From JBOHTO01 sp050733695 (GTDB lineage: Bacteria > Gemmatimonadota > Gemmatimonadetes > Gemmatimonadales > Gemmatimonadaceae), in NCBI GenBank assembly GCA_050733695.1, contig JBOHTO010000082.1, positions 1-26,732 on the forward strand: a DNA stretch of 26,732 nucleotides, written 5' to 3'. The notes under the pieces are model-generated. The model was not told the DNA's origin. It did not search any database and saw only the letters and a program-made list of their open reading frames with translations. This document shows, in pieces, positions 1-7,226 of this stretch; the stretch's first letter is position 1, and each line of letters starts with the position of its first letter. The translations under genes and the position numbers were made by a program.

Positions 1-16
1 GCAATGTTATGATGCC

Positions 17-36
17 GCAAAACAAGACCTGACCCC
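17..36 (-). repeat. Terminal inverted repeat, left copy (20 nt)
   Basis: Read on the minus strand this is GGGGTCAGGTCTTGTTTTGC. The identical 20 bases occur on the plus strand at the extreme right end (26713-26732). The left copy begins one base after the stop codon of the ABC permease gene (stop at 38-40), so in both places the repeat directly follows the 3' end of a gene in the same orientation. This is the behaviour expected of a dispersed REP-like element. It would also explain why an assembler stopped here. The exact match is seen; membership of a REP/RAYT family is inference. Confidence 0.75.
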
Positions 37-37
37 C

Positions 38-1261
38 TCATTCGTACCGCAGCGCGGCGATCGGGTCAAGGCCAGCCGCTCGCCGCGCCGGCCAGACGCC
101 GAAGAGAATGCCAACCAGTGCGGCGAAAACAAAGGCCATTGCGACCGATGCCGCCGAGACATCCGTGTTCCACCCGAAGCCGCGATTGAGAAGGATTGCG
201 CCGCCACCACCGACAATGATCCCCACGAGTCCGCCGAGCAGGCACAGAACCACCGCCTCGATGAGAAACTGGAGCAGTATGTTCCCGCGCGATGCTCCCA
301 GCGCCTTGCGGATTCCGATCTCGCGCGTTCGCTCGGTTACGGACACGAGCATGATGTTCATGATCCCGATGCCCCCGACCAGCAGACTCACCGCGGCAAT
401 CCCGGCGAGCAGCAATCCGAACACCTCCGTCGTCTCGCCCAGCATGCTCAGGAATTCTGCCTGGTTACGGATCGAAAAATCATCGGGCATACCCGGACGA
501 AGGCGATGCTCGCGGCGCAGTATGCGCTGGATGTCGGCCATCGCGTCCGGGATCTGCTGTTCCGATATCGCCAGCACGCTGATGGAGCGCAGGCGATCGG
601 TGCCGAGCACGCGAAAGCGCGCCGTCTGCAGCGGAATCAGGATCTGATCGTCCGGATCATTCCAGGAGGGTGCCTGCCCCTTTGGTGCGAGAATGCCGAC
701 GACCGTGAACTGGATGCCGCGGATACGGATGTCCTGGCCCAAGAGAGTCGCGGGATCCTCGAGGCCGAGGTTCGCGGCAACGGTCGGGCCGATGACCGCG
801 ACGCGGCGGCGACCGTCGTCCTCGCCCGCCGTGAACATGCGGCCCGCGCCGATCGTCACGTTGCGTACCCGGGGATAGTTGGCCGTGGTGCCGACAACAT
901 CGGTGTTCGTATTGCGATTCAGGTGCTGGATCTGGAGCTGGCGCTGCATCTCGGGCTGCACGGCAGCCAGCGCAGTGCCCTGCCTTGCCAGGGCTTCGGC
1001 GTCATCCATCACGAGCGCGGCGCGGTCCTCCATGGAGACTATGCCGCCGCCACCGCGGGTCTGACCCGCCCTGACGGTGAGCAGAGTCGTGCCCAGCGCC
1101 GCGACACGCTCGTTGACGGCGCGCCGGGCGCCGCGCCCGAGGGCCACCATCGCGATGACGGCTGCGACCCCGATGACAATGCCGAGCATCGTGAGAAAAG
1201 AGCGCAGCTTGTTGGCCCTGAGTGCGCCCATGGCCACGAGCAGTATCTCGCCGAGCAGCAC
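38..1261 (-). CDS. MacB-like ABC transporter permease (FtsX family), no ATPase domain
   Basis: This 407-residue inner-membrane subunit belongs to a MacB/LolE-type mechanotransmission transporter. One transmembrane helix lies near the N-terminus (about residues 21-42), followed by a large periplasmic domain of about 230 residues and three C-terminal helices (about 283-308, 332-356 and 370-392). The FtsX signature EIGIRKALGASRGNI lies between the second and third helices. E. coli MacB is about 650 residues because a nucleotide-binding domain precedes the permease; that domain is absent here, so a separate ATPase must be supplied. The start is GTG, two bases after the adaptor's stop codon. It is the last gene of a six-gene operon (sigma, anti-sigma, Spy-like sensor, TolC, MacA, permease). 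The substrate cannot be read from the sequence; peptides, lipids or drugs are all possible. The family call is secure. Confidence 0.92.
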   Translation of the reverse strand: MLLGEILLVAMGALRANKLRSFLTMLGIVIGVAAVIAMVALGRGARRAVNERVAALGTTLLTVRAGQTRGGGGIVSMEDRAALVMDDAEALARQGTALAAVQPEMQRQLQIQHLNRNTNTDVVGTTANYPRVRNVTIGAGRMFTAGEDDGRRRVAVIGPTVAANLGLEDPATLLGQDIRIRGIQFTVVGILAPKGQAPSWNDPDDQILIPLQTARFRVLGTDRLRSISVLAISEQQIPDAMADIQRILRREHRLRPGMPDDFSIRNQAEFLSMLGETTEVFGLLLAGIAAVSLLVGGIGIMNIMLVSVTERTREIGIRKALGASRGNILLQFLIEAVVLCLLGGLVGIIVGGGGAILLNRGFGWNTDVSAASVAMAFVFAALVGILFGVWPARRAAGLDPIAALRYE

Positions 1262-1263
1262 GT

Positions 1264-2721
1264 CTACTCTCGCCCTCCGGGCTGCGGCGTCGCGCGCCGC
1301 GGCGCGCTGGAGTCGGTCCGCTCGTTGTCGCGCTGCATGCCCGGAATGCCTGACCGGTTCCTGATGCGATCCTGGAACTCACGCTGCTGCGCCTGCAGTG
1401 CCGCGGCGCTCAGTATCGCTACGCGCTCGCCCTCCGCGACTCCGCGCAGCACCTCCGAGTAGTCGTAGTTGCCGACGCCGAGGAGGACGAATCGTGGTGC
1501 GAATCCGCTGTCGGCGGCAACGAAGACGAGCCCGGGCCTGCCGCGCGCTGCCCCGGCCGGCGCAGTTTCGCCGGTGGGCGCGGAGCCGTCACGTCGCATG
1601 CCGCGACGCCGCTCAGCGGGCGACTGCATCGCCAGACGCACCGGAGGAGCGCCGCCAACGGCCGCACCTGAACCCGTGGGCGATACTCCCGCCGGTGCAT
1701 CCGTGCCGCCCCCACCCACGCCACCCCGCGCGCGGCCGCCACCCATCTGCGACTGCATCGCGTCGCGAACGGATTCCGGGCTCAGGCCGAGCAGCTCGGC
1801 GGCCGCCACCGCCTCGCGCGGCGTGCGCACGGCTTCGTTGGGCACCGCGACCACATCCATGCGCCGCTCGACGAGCACGGCCACCTCACCGTTCATCCCC
1901 GGCTTGAGCAGCGCTTCGCGGTTCGCGATGCTGATGAGCACCGGGAACATCGTCACGCTCTGCTGCACGACCGCCTGTGGCTCGATCTTGTCGACGGTTC
2001 CGCTGAACGGCCGGTCGGGATAGGCGTCCACACTCACGGTGGCCGACTGGCCGGAACGCACGTTGCCGATGTCGGTCTCGTTGACCAGCGCGCGTACGCG
2101 CACGCGGTCGAGATCGGCCATCTTGAGGAGCGTCGTTCCGCCGCCGAACGATCCGGTGGCGGATGTGATGACCTGGCCGAGGGAGACCGTCTTCTCGATG
2201 ACGGTGCCCCGCACGGGTGCGCGCACCGTGGCATCGTCGAGTCGCTGCTGGGCCAGGTCGAGGCCGGTGCGCGCCCGCACGAGCGCGGCGCGTGCGTTCG
2301 CATGGTCGAGATTGGCAGTCTCGTGCTCCTGAGCCGTGACGATGCGCTGCGCGAACAGCTCGTCCACGCGCTTCTTCTGTGATTCCGAGACGGAGAGGCG
2401 AGCCTCGGCGGCCCGGACGTCGGCCACCGCCTGATCGTACTGGTTGCGGACATCACGCGTGTCCAGTTGAACCAGGAGGTCTCCCGGTTCTACAAGGGAG
2501 CCCGTTTCCACCGGCATCCGGGTGATCTGCCCGGACGCCTTCGACTTGACTTCGACAACGTTTATCGGCTCGACGACGCCCGTCGCTTCGACGTCGACGA
2601 CGATGTCGCGCCGCTCGACCGCGACGGTCTGAACCGACGTGTCGACCGGTTCCTCACCACCGCATGCGGCAGCGATGCCCGTGAAAACGAATGCGGCGGC
2701 TGCCGGCACGACGCGTCGCAT
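1264..2721 (-). CDS. MacA/RND-type periplasmic adaptor (membrane fusion) lipoprotein
   Basis: This adaptor of about 485 residues would link the permease to the TolC-like channel. The N-terminus is a lipoprotein signal with an AAAC lipobox near residue 20, so it is probably lipid-anchored. A barrel-sandwich (lipoyl) half contains the GSLVEPGDLLVQLD segment. A coiled-coil hairpin of about 80 residues follows, rich in A, R, E and Q. The second lipoyl half (ATVRAPVRGTVIEK) and the beta-barrel domain come next. A Gly/Ala/Pro-rich low-complexity stretch of about 70 residues interrupts the membrane-proximal region, which makes the protein longer than E. coli MacA (about 370). The ATG at 2721 shares one base with the TolC stop (TGATG); an in-frame GTG at 2724 is an alternative. 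Tight coupling to both neighbours supports one tripartite machine. Confidence 0.9.
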   Translation of the reverse strand: MRRVVPAAAAFVFTGIAAACGGEEPVDTSVQTVAVERRDIVVDVEATGVVEPINVVEVKSKASGQITRMPVETGSLVEPGDLLVQLDTRDVRNQYDQAVADVRAAEARLSVSESQKKRVDELFAQRIVTAQEHETANLDHANARAALVRARTGLDLAQQRLDDATVRAPVRGTVIEKTVSLGQVITSATGSFGGGTTLLKMADLDRVRVRALVNETDIGNVRSGQSATVSVDAYPDRPFSGTVDKIEPQAVVQQSVTMFPVLISIANREALLKPGMNGEVAVLVERRMDVVAVPNEAVRTPREAVAAAELLGLSPESVRDAMQSQMGGGRARGGVGGGGTDAPAGVSPTGSGAAVGGAPPVRLAMQSPAERRRGMRRDGSAPTGETAPAGAARGRPGLVFVAADSGFAPRFVLLGVGNYDYSEVLRGVAEGERVAILSAAALQAQQREFQDRIRNRSGIPGMQRDNERTDSSAPRRATPQPGGRE

Positions 2722-4046
2722 CACTGTCCCGGTCCCGCGGTCACGGCATCGAGATCGCGTCCGATCAGGGCCTCCAGCCGCGCGCGCGCGATGCGATAGT
2801 CGTAACGCGCCTGAATGAGATCGGCCCGCGCCTGGTTGAGCTGCGTCTGCGATGTGAGCACGTCGAGCAGCGTGGATGCGCCCAGTGCGTAGCGCTGCTG
2901 CTGGACGCGCAGGTCCTCTTCCGCAGCCGCGACGGATGTGAGCTGGATCTCGATGCGCTGTGCGGAGGTGTTGACCGCGCCGAGATGCTCAACAAGGTCC
3001 TGCCGCGCGCGGAAGCGTGCATCACGCAGCGCTGCCTGGGCGTTGTCCTCGGCGACAGACGCTCGTACGGCCTGCTCCTCACGCTGGAACTGGTTGAAGA
3101 GCGGGTAAGAAGCGCTGAAGACGAGTCGATTGTTGTAGGAGAAGCGCTCGTCGCCGTTGCCGAAATAGGGATCGCCGCCATTACCGGAGCGGTTGAAGCT
3201 GGCGCTGATCGTCGGCAGGTAGGGTGTCCTTGCGGCGCGTCCTGCTGCGCGTGCCGCCGCGACCTGCGCCTGGGCTTCGGTGACAGCAGGGCCCGTCTCC
3301 GCAAGCCCGGCCAGTGCCGCGCTGTCCAGCGCGACCTCGACCGACTCCAGCTCGGCTTCGGGCGCGGCCGTCACGACGAAGGGCGTCGCGACAAGTCTCG
3401 TGAGCGCGGCATTCGCCGTCCGCAACGCGTTCCCGGCATTGAGCAGCGCCAGGCGCGCGTTTCCTACCTGCACGAGCGAGCGCAGCGAGTCCGACTTGGT
3501 GGCCGCGCCCGCTGCGACACGCGCGACCGCGACGCGGAGCTGTTGTTCGGCCTGCTCGAGCTGAGCGCGCGCCGCATCCTGCAGTTCACGGGCCGCCAGC
3601 ACGTTGAAGAATTCCTGCTTCACGTTGAGGGAGACGGCGAAGTCCTGAAGCACGGCGTTGGCCTCGGCCGCGTTGGACTCTGCCTTCGCGCGCTTGAGGT
3701 CGTGCCAACGGCGTCCGCCCGCGAAGATCTCGACGCGCGCGCTCAACCCATCGCTGTACTGCCAGCTACTGGCGCGAACGAACTCCTGGCGGATCGCGTC
3801 GAAGCGATCGCCCTCGGAGAAGGCACTCGCGAGACTCACATCCAGGCTCGGGATGAAGGCGAGGTAGGCGGATCGGACGGACGCGGCACTCGAGCGAAGC
3901 TGGCCGCGCGCCTGCACGGCCAGGGGCGCGTTGCGGCGAGCGAGCGTGATCGCTTCGTCGAGGGAGATGGGCCGGGCCCCGGTATCGGCCGGAAGCTGCG
4001 CCTGTAGCAGCGCGGGGACGAGCAGTATGAGCGCGGATCGCATCAT
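2721..4046 (-). CDS. TolC-like outer membrane efflux protein
   Basis: This is a 441-residue outer-membrane factor of the OEP/TolC family. A short signal peptide (MMRSALILLVPALLQAQ) is followed by two internally related halves with long alpha-helical stretches rich in alanine, glutamine and arginine. Typical elements include ISLDEAITLARRNAPL near the start and ALGASTLLDVLTSQTQLNQA in the second half. Length is close to the family norm (420-490). It would form the trimeric outer-membrane exit duct for the adaptor and permease encoded downstream. Its start overlaps the Spy-like gene's stop (AATGATG). Two consecutive ATGs are possible, and the GGAG upstream is better spaced for the second, at 4043. 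The family call is firm; the transported substrate is unknown. Confidence 0.9.
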   Translation of the reverse strand: MMRSALILLVPALLQAQLPADTGARPISLDEAITLARRNAPLAVQARGQLRSSAASVRSAYLAFIPSLDVSLASAFSEGDRFDAIRQEFVRASSWQYSDGLSARVEIFAGGRRWHDLKRAKAESNAAEANAVLQDFAVSLNVKQEFFNVLAARELQDAARAQLEQAEQQLRVAVARVAAGAATKSDSLRSLVQVGNARLALLNAGNALRTANAALTRLVATPFVVTAAPEAELESVEVALDSAALAGLAETGPAVTEAQAQVAAARAAGRAARTPYLPTISASFNRSGNGGDPYFGNGDERFSYNNRLVFSASYPLFNQFQREEQAVRASVAEDNAQAALRDARFRARQDLVEHLGAVNTSAQRIEIQLTSVAAAEEDLRVQQQRYALGASTLLDVLTSQTQLNQARADLIQARYDYRIARARLEALIGRDLDAVTAGPGQ

Positions 4047-4417
4047 TTCTCCGAACTGGATCGGCGTGACGAGCGGCGCTGCATCGTCTCGAACCGTGCG
4101 CGCTGGTCAGCGGTCAGATGGCTGGCAATGCCGGCGCGGGCACCGGCGCTTATCGAATCGAGCTGGGGGCGCATGGGTGCGAGCAGATCGGCGATCTGGC
4201 GATGCTTGGCGTCGAGAATGCTGTCCACGGACGCGCGCTGCCCGTCCGTGAGATCGAGCTCCCTCGCGAACCAGTCGCCACCGTGCCGGCGGCCGCCCTC
4301 CCCGTGACATGGCCGGTCACCGGCCAGAAGGCGGTCCGCGGAGAATCCGAGGACACCGCCGACAAGGATCGCACCGAGCACGAGCATCAGCGCGACGCGC
4401 TTGGATCTGTGCATCAT
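4043..4417 (-). CDS. Spy/CpxP-type periplasmic (heavy-metal) sensor or chaperone
   Basis: This 124-residue protein has an N-terminal hydrophobic segment (about residues 8-27) that is either an uncleaved anchor or a signal peptide. A short Cys/His-rich linker follows (C37, H38, H45). The helical domain carries two copies of the LTxxQ motif (LTDGQ at 56-60 and LTADQ at 101-105), the hallmark of the Spy/CpxP/CnrX/ZraP group. H72 and H100 are candidate metal ligands. Family members bind misfolded proteins or metals in the periplasm and signal to sensor kinases or anti-sigma factors. Here it sits between an anti-sigma gene (22 bases upstream) and a TolC gene (4-base overlap), the position held by the sensor in CnrYXH-type systems. 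The family call is good; metal binding is inference. Confidence 0.75.
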   Translation of the reverse strand: MMHRSKRVALMLVLGAILVGGVLGFSADRLLAGDRPCHGEGGRRHGGDWFARELDLTDGQRASVDSILDAKHRQIADLLAPMRPQLDSISAGARAGIASHLTADQRARFETMQRRSSRRSSSEK

Positions 4418-4439
4418 GGACTCCGCTGGAACTGTCTGG

Positions 4440-4859
4440 TTAGTACGAGATCACGTAGTGGAGCGTTGCCTCCCGCTCCGACAATCCTGCCGGCGTCGCC
4501 ACCGCCTGCACCGGAAGCGGCGCCGCACTCTTCATCATTGCATCGTAGGCCAGCTCGCGCTCGGCGGTCCGGCTCCGCGTGATCGCCACTGCCGCCAGAA
4601 GCACCGCGGCCGCGGCGAGCGCGGCGCCGGCTCGCTGCCAGCCGGCGACAACGGTCCACCATCTCCCGCGATCATCCATGGCCGCTACGAGTCGCGGCGC
4701 CTGCGATGCGGCGAGATCGCGTACGGCCGCCATGATCCTGATCTCGAGCGCTTCCCAGTAGCCCGGGTCACGCGGTGGCGAATACGCGTTGCGCAGCAGG
4801 CGCGTCACGTCATCCCCCACACCACCGGTGGTGCCACGCCGGTTGAAATCATCGCTCAT
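4440..4859 (-). CDS. Probable membrane anti-sigma factor lacking a zinc finger
   Basis: This 139-residue protein has a cytoplasmic N-terminal part of about 75 residues (containing PGYWEALEIRIMAAV). One transmembrane helix of alanine, valine and leucine follows (about 77-94), then a short external tail of about 45 residues. The topology and its position directly after an ECF sigma gene, with an ATGA 4-base overlap, are what one expects of the cognate anti-sigma factor. No H-x3-C-x2-C zinc-binding motif is present, unlike the second anti-sigma in this window. In this it resembles small zinc-free anti-sigma factors such as CnrY only in layout; sequence homology was not tested. The short external tail offers little sensory surface, so sensing may be delegated to the Spy-like protein encoded next. 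Function is assigned mainly from context. Confidence 0.7.
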   Translation of the reverse strand: MSDDFNRRGTTGGVGDDVTRLLRNAYSPPRDPGYWEALEIRIMAAVRDLAASQAPRLVAAMDDRGRWWTVVAGWQRAGAALAAAAVLLAAVAITRSRTAERELAYDAMMKSAAPLPVQAVATPAGLSEREATLHYVISY

Positions 4860-5452
4860 GAGTCGCTCCTCATGTTGTGCAGCGCCATCCGCATGGCACC
4901 GCGCGCGTGGTGGAGATCCGAGCGGGCAGTACCTTCGGGGATGTCGAGCATTGCCCCGATCTCGCCGTGCCGGAAACCCTCCACATCGTGTAAAACCAGG
5001 ACCGCCCGCTGCCTGTCGGGCAGCCGGGCCAGCCCCTCAGCCAGTCGCCGCCTCAACTCGTCGTCCTCGCCCGGATCGCGGAAGGGCATGGGGATCGAGT
5101 CCCGCAGCTCCTCCGTCAACCGGACCTTCCGGCGCCTGAGGATATCGAGCGCCGCATTCGCAACTATCCGGTGCAGCCATCCCGAGAAGGCCTGCTCCGG
5201 GCGAAAGCGATCGAGCGCACGGTAGGCGTGCAGAAACCCGTCCTGAACGGCGTCCTCTGCGTCCTCGTGCGAGAGCACGATCGCCCGTGCGACCGCATAC
5301 GCGCGCTGCTGGTTCGCTCGCACGAGCGCGGCGAACGCATCGGCGTCACCGTCGCGCGCGGCGACGGCGAGGGCATGCTCACGCTCCCGCTCCCGGCCGT
5401 CAGGCGGATCTGCCATCCACGGAGCGAGCGTAGTGTACTGCGCAGCGGTCAT
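4856..5452 (-). CDS. ECF-type RNA polymerase sigma factor (efflux operon)
   Basis: This 198-residue alternative sigma factor has region 2 at about residues 38-110 (EDAEDAVQDGFLHAYRALDRF, then FSGWLHRIVANAALDILRRRK). A short linker leads to region 4 at about 140-190 (LPDRQRAVLVLHDVEGFRHGEIGAML, with the helix-turn-helix DIPEGTARSDLHHARGAMR). Regions 1 and 3 are absent, as is usual for ECF members. It heads the minus-strand operon and overlaps the anti-sigma gene by four bases, so it is probably released upon envelope or metal stress. A possible autoregulatory promoter lies at 5484-5509. The ATG at 5452 has no well-spaced ribosome site; an internal ATG 12 codons on is an alternative start. Confidence 0.92.
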   Translation of the reverse strand: MTAAQYTTLAPWMADPPDGREREREHALAVAARDGDADAFAALVRANQQRAYAVARAIVLSHEDAEDAVQDGFLHAYRALDRFRPEQAFSGWLHRIVANAALDILRRRKVRLTEELRDSIPMPFRDPGEDDELRRRLAEGLARLPDRQRAVLVLHDVEGFRHGEIGAMLDIPEGTARSDLHHARGAMRMALHNMRSDS

Positions 5453-5483
5453 TCGGGACTGTCTGTCTCCTGTCTGTAGAGAT

Positions 5484-5509
5484 GACGCCCGGCTGCCGGA
5501 AAACGTTGG
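5484..5509 (-). promoter_or_regulatory. Possible ECF-type promoter upstream of the sigma gene
   Basis: On the minus strand CCAAC is followed after 17 bases by CGTC. This resembles the AAC (-35) and CGTC (-10) elements recognised by many ECF sigma factors. It lies about 30 bases before the sigma start codon, which leaves a sensible short leader. The match is only partial (CCAAC rather than GGAAC) and could be chance, so autoregulation is a hypothesis. Confidence 0.3.
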
Positions 5510-5539
5510 AAGCGGTCGCTCGCCGGAAGCGACCGGAGT

Positions 5540-6163
5540 TCAGTCGGGGCCACCGGCGACGTCCGGTCCCGCAAGACCGAGCGCGCGGGCGGACTGGCGC
5601 ATGGCCGCTACAACGAACGCGATGTGGTCGTCGAGCTCGACGCCCAGCTCGGCTGCCCCCTGGACGATATCCTCGCGGCTGACTCCACGGGCGAAGGCCT
5701 TGTCCTTCATCTTCTTCCGCACCGAGCGCACATCCACGTCGTGTACGCTGCGGCCGGGCCTCACGAGAGCCGTGGCGGTGATGAGGCCCGTGAGTTCGTC
5801 CACGGCGAAGAGCGTCTTCGCCATGGGAGTGTCGCGCGGTGTGTCCGTGTAGGGCGCGTGGCCCATGATCGCATCCAGGACGTCGGCCGGATAGCCACGC
5901 TCCCCGAGCAGCCGGACGCCATGGGCGGGATGCTCTTCAAACGGAGCGCGGGCGGCGTTGGGAAAGCGCTCGTAGTCGAAGTCGTGAAGAAGTCCTGCAA
6001 GTCCCCACCGTTCTTCTTCGCCGCCGAACTTCCGGGCGTATGCCCGCATCGCAGCTTCGACGGCGAGCATGTGCTTTCGCAGCGAATCGCTGGCGGTGTA
6101 CTCGTGCATGAGCGCGAGCGCTTCCTGACGGGAGGGAAGGGGGATCGGGATGGGCTCGGTCAC
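5540..6163 (-). CDS. HD-domain hydrolase
   Basis: This 207-residue protein is a soluble HD-superfamily metal-dependent phosphohydrolase. Visible features are an HD pair in GLLHDFDYERF (about residues 57-67), an upstream H in SLRKHMLAVE, EEHPAHG (about 76-82) and IMGHAPY, the usual string of metal ligands. The second half is helical (DVRSVRKKMKDKAFARG). The layout matches short stand-alone HD proteins, often annotated as hydrolases or HDIG proteins, whose substrate is generally unknown. Translation appears to begin at GTG 6163; no signal peptide is seen. It lies about 100 bases downstream of a small membrane-peptide gene on the same strand and may be the last gene of the cyclophilin transcript. 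The fold is confident; the substrate is not. Confidence 0.85.
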   Translation of the reverse strand: MTEPIPIPLPSRQEALALMHEYTASDSLRKHMLAVEAAMRAYARKFGGEEERWGLAGLLHDFDYERFPNAARAPFEEHPAHGVRLLGERGYPADVLDAIMGHAPYTDTPRDTPMAKTLFAVDELTGLITATALVRPGRSVHDVDVRSVRKKMKDKAFARGVSREDIVQGAAELGVELDDHIAFVVAAMRQSARALGLAGPDVAGGPD

Positions 6164-6265
6164 TGAGGCATGTCCCTCACGCTGCTCTGGGTGCTGCCAT
6201 AGCAGGGGCAGGCGATTGCGACGGGATTGGATGTCCCTGGTTGTGGCGGCCCCCCGCCCCGGCCC

Positions 6266-6466
6266 CTAATGCGCGGCCGTGTCGGCCGTCTGATCGGCCG
6301 GGTTCGTGTTCGCTGCCGGTGGTTCCGCCGCCTGCGCGCTCTCGCCGTGTCCCTCGAACGACCTGCTCGTGACCGCGCTGATGAGATAGAGCAGTGCGAA
6401 GAGGACGATCCCGCCCGCTATCAGTCCGACGAATCCGGCCGGCTTATCTCCCCTGTGCAGTGGCAT
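6266..6466 (-). CDS. Small single-pass membrane protein, function unknown
   Basis: This 66-residue protein has a short basic N-terminus (MPLHRGDKPAG) and one clear transmembrane helix (about residues 11-32, with GLIAGGIVLFALLYLISAV). The hydrophilic tail is rich in Ala, Pro, Asn and Thr. A GAGG ribosome-binding site lies about nine bases before the ATG, and the gene follows the cyclophilin stop by 27 bases on the same strand; both support a real gene. No family is recognised. Its co-transcription with a peptidyl-prolyl isomerase and an HD protein gives no clear functional clue. Confidence 0.65.
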   Translation of the reverse strand: MPLHRGDKPAGFVGLIAGGIVLFALLYLISAVTSRSFEGHGESAQAAEPPAANTNPADQTADTAAH

Positions 6467-6493
6467 CGCTTGTACCTCGCTCCAGCTTCGCTG

Positions 6494-6955
6494 TTATTCC
6501 ACCCGCACGGACGTCATGGTGTCGTTCTTACGGAGCGTCGTGAGAACATCCAGTCCCTCGGTGATCTTCCCGAAGACGGTGTGCACTCCATTCAGGTGCT
6601 TTGTGCTCGACTCGCTCAGGACGAGGAAGAACTGGCTGCCGCCCGTGTCCTTGCCCGCGTGCGCCATGGAGAGCGAGCCGACCTGATGCGTGCGAGGATT
6701 GCCCTTCGTTTCACAGGGGATGGTGTAGCCGGGACCGCCAGTGCCAATGCGGGGGTCGCCGGCCGGGAGGTCGCGCGACTGCGGATCGCCTCCCTGCACC
6801 ACGAAGTCGGGTATGACGCGGTGGAACTTTACTCCGTCGTAGTAGCCCGCGTTCGCGAGCTTCTCGAAGTTCTCCACCGTCTTCGGCGCATTCCCGGCGT
6901 AGAGCTCCGCGACCATCGTCCCGCGATTTGTGTCGATCGTGGCCTGCTTCGTCAC
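6494..6955 (-). CDS. Cyclophilin-type peptidyl-prolyl cis-trans isomerase
   Basis: This enzyme of about 153 residues catalyses proline cis-trans isomerisation. The canonical cyclophilin blocks appear in order: APKTVENFEKLA, KFHRVIPDFVVQGGDP (with the catalytic Arg of FHRV and the Gln of QGGDP), SLSMAHAGKDTGGSQFF and LNGVHTVFGKI. No signal peptide is visible with the GTG start chosen at 6955 (VTKQATIDTNRG), so it is probably cytoplasmic. The same frame stays open upstream to 7474, but that part reads across palindromic repeats and opposite the nth gene and does not look like protein. The ribosome site is weak (GAGACGAGA). A small membrane-peptide gene follows after 27 bases. Confidence 0.9.
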   Translation of the reverse strand: MTKQATIDTNRGTMVAELYAGNAPKTVENFEKLANAGYYDGVKFHRVIPDFVVQGGDPQSRDLPAGDPRIGTGGPGYTIPCETKGNPRTHQVGSLSMAHAGKDTGGSQFFLVLSESSTKHLNGVHTVFGKITEGLDVLTTLRKNDTMTSVRVE

Positions 6956-6983
6956 TGTATTCTCGTCTCGGTGGTGATGCGGG

Positions 6984-7080
6984 TGGAGTCCGGCGCCGGA
7001 ATGACAACGTCCTCCTGATCTCGGATGGAGTCCCCTCGCCGCGACACCACCGTCGACATTCCCGCGACAGCGGGAATCCA
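6984..7080. repeat. Palindromic intergenic repeat pair (ATTCCC-N8-GGGAAT type)
   Basis: ATTCCC GCGACAGC GGGAAT at 7058-7077 is a 20-base palindrome with an eight-base centre, followed by CCA. About 55 bases to its left is a degenerate inverted partner (6984-7005), TGGAGTCCGGCGCCGGAATGAC, with a perfect 10-base core palindrome at 6990-6999. A third relative lies at 12461-12486. Such pairs are typical of dispersed intergenic palindromes (dRS3-like in Neisseria by motif). They fill most of the 271-base gap between the cyclophilin and nth genes. Confidence 0.6.
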
Positions 7081-7226
7081 TTTTCGCAACCTCACGGATT
7101 GCGCTGCGATCGCGCGGACGTGGATGATAATCGTACGGGCGAGCCTGCGCGAGGCGCATGGGACAGCGAGCGGCCGGGGAACGCGCTTCCGGTGCAGTAC
7201 CCTGCCACCCTCCCCTCGCTGACTCA

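Noticed and set aside
506..1462. Long plus-strand open frame of 318 codons opposite the permease gene
   Set aside because: It lies wholly antisense to the ABC permease and the 3' end of the adaptor, has no recognisable domain, and reflects GC-rich third positions of the real genes.
2691..4007. Plus-strand open frame of 438 codons opposite the TolC gene
   Set aside because: The minus-strand TolC frame has a signal peptide and family motifs; the plus-strand translation is Arg/Cys-rich without family features.
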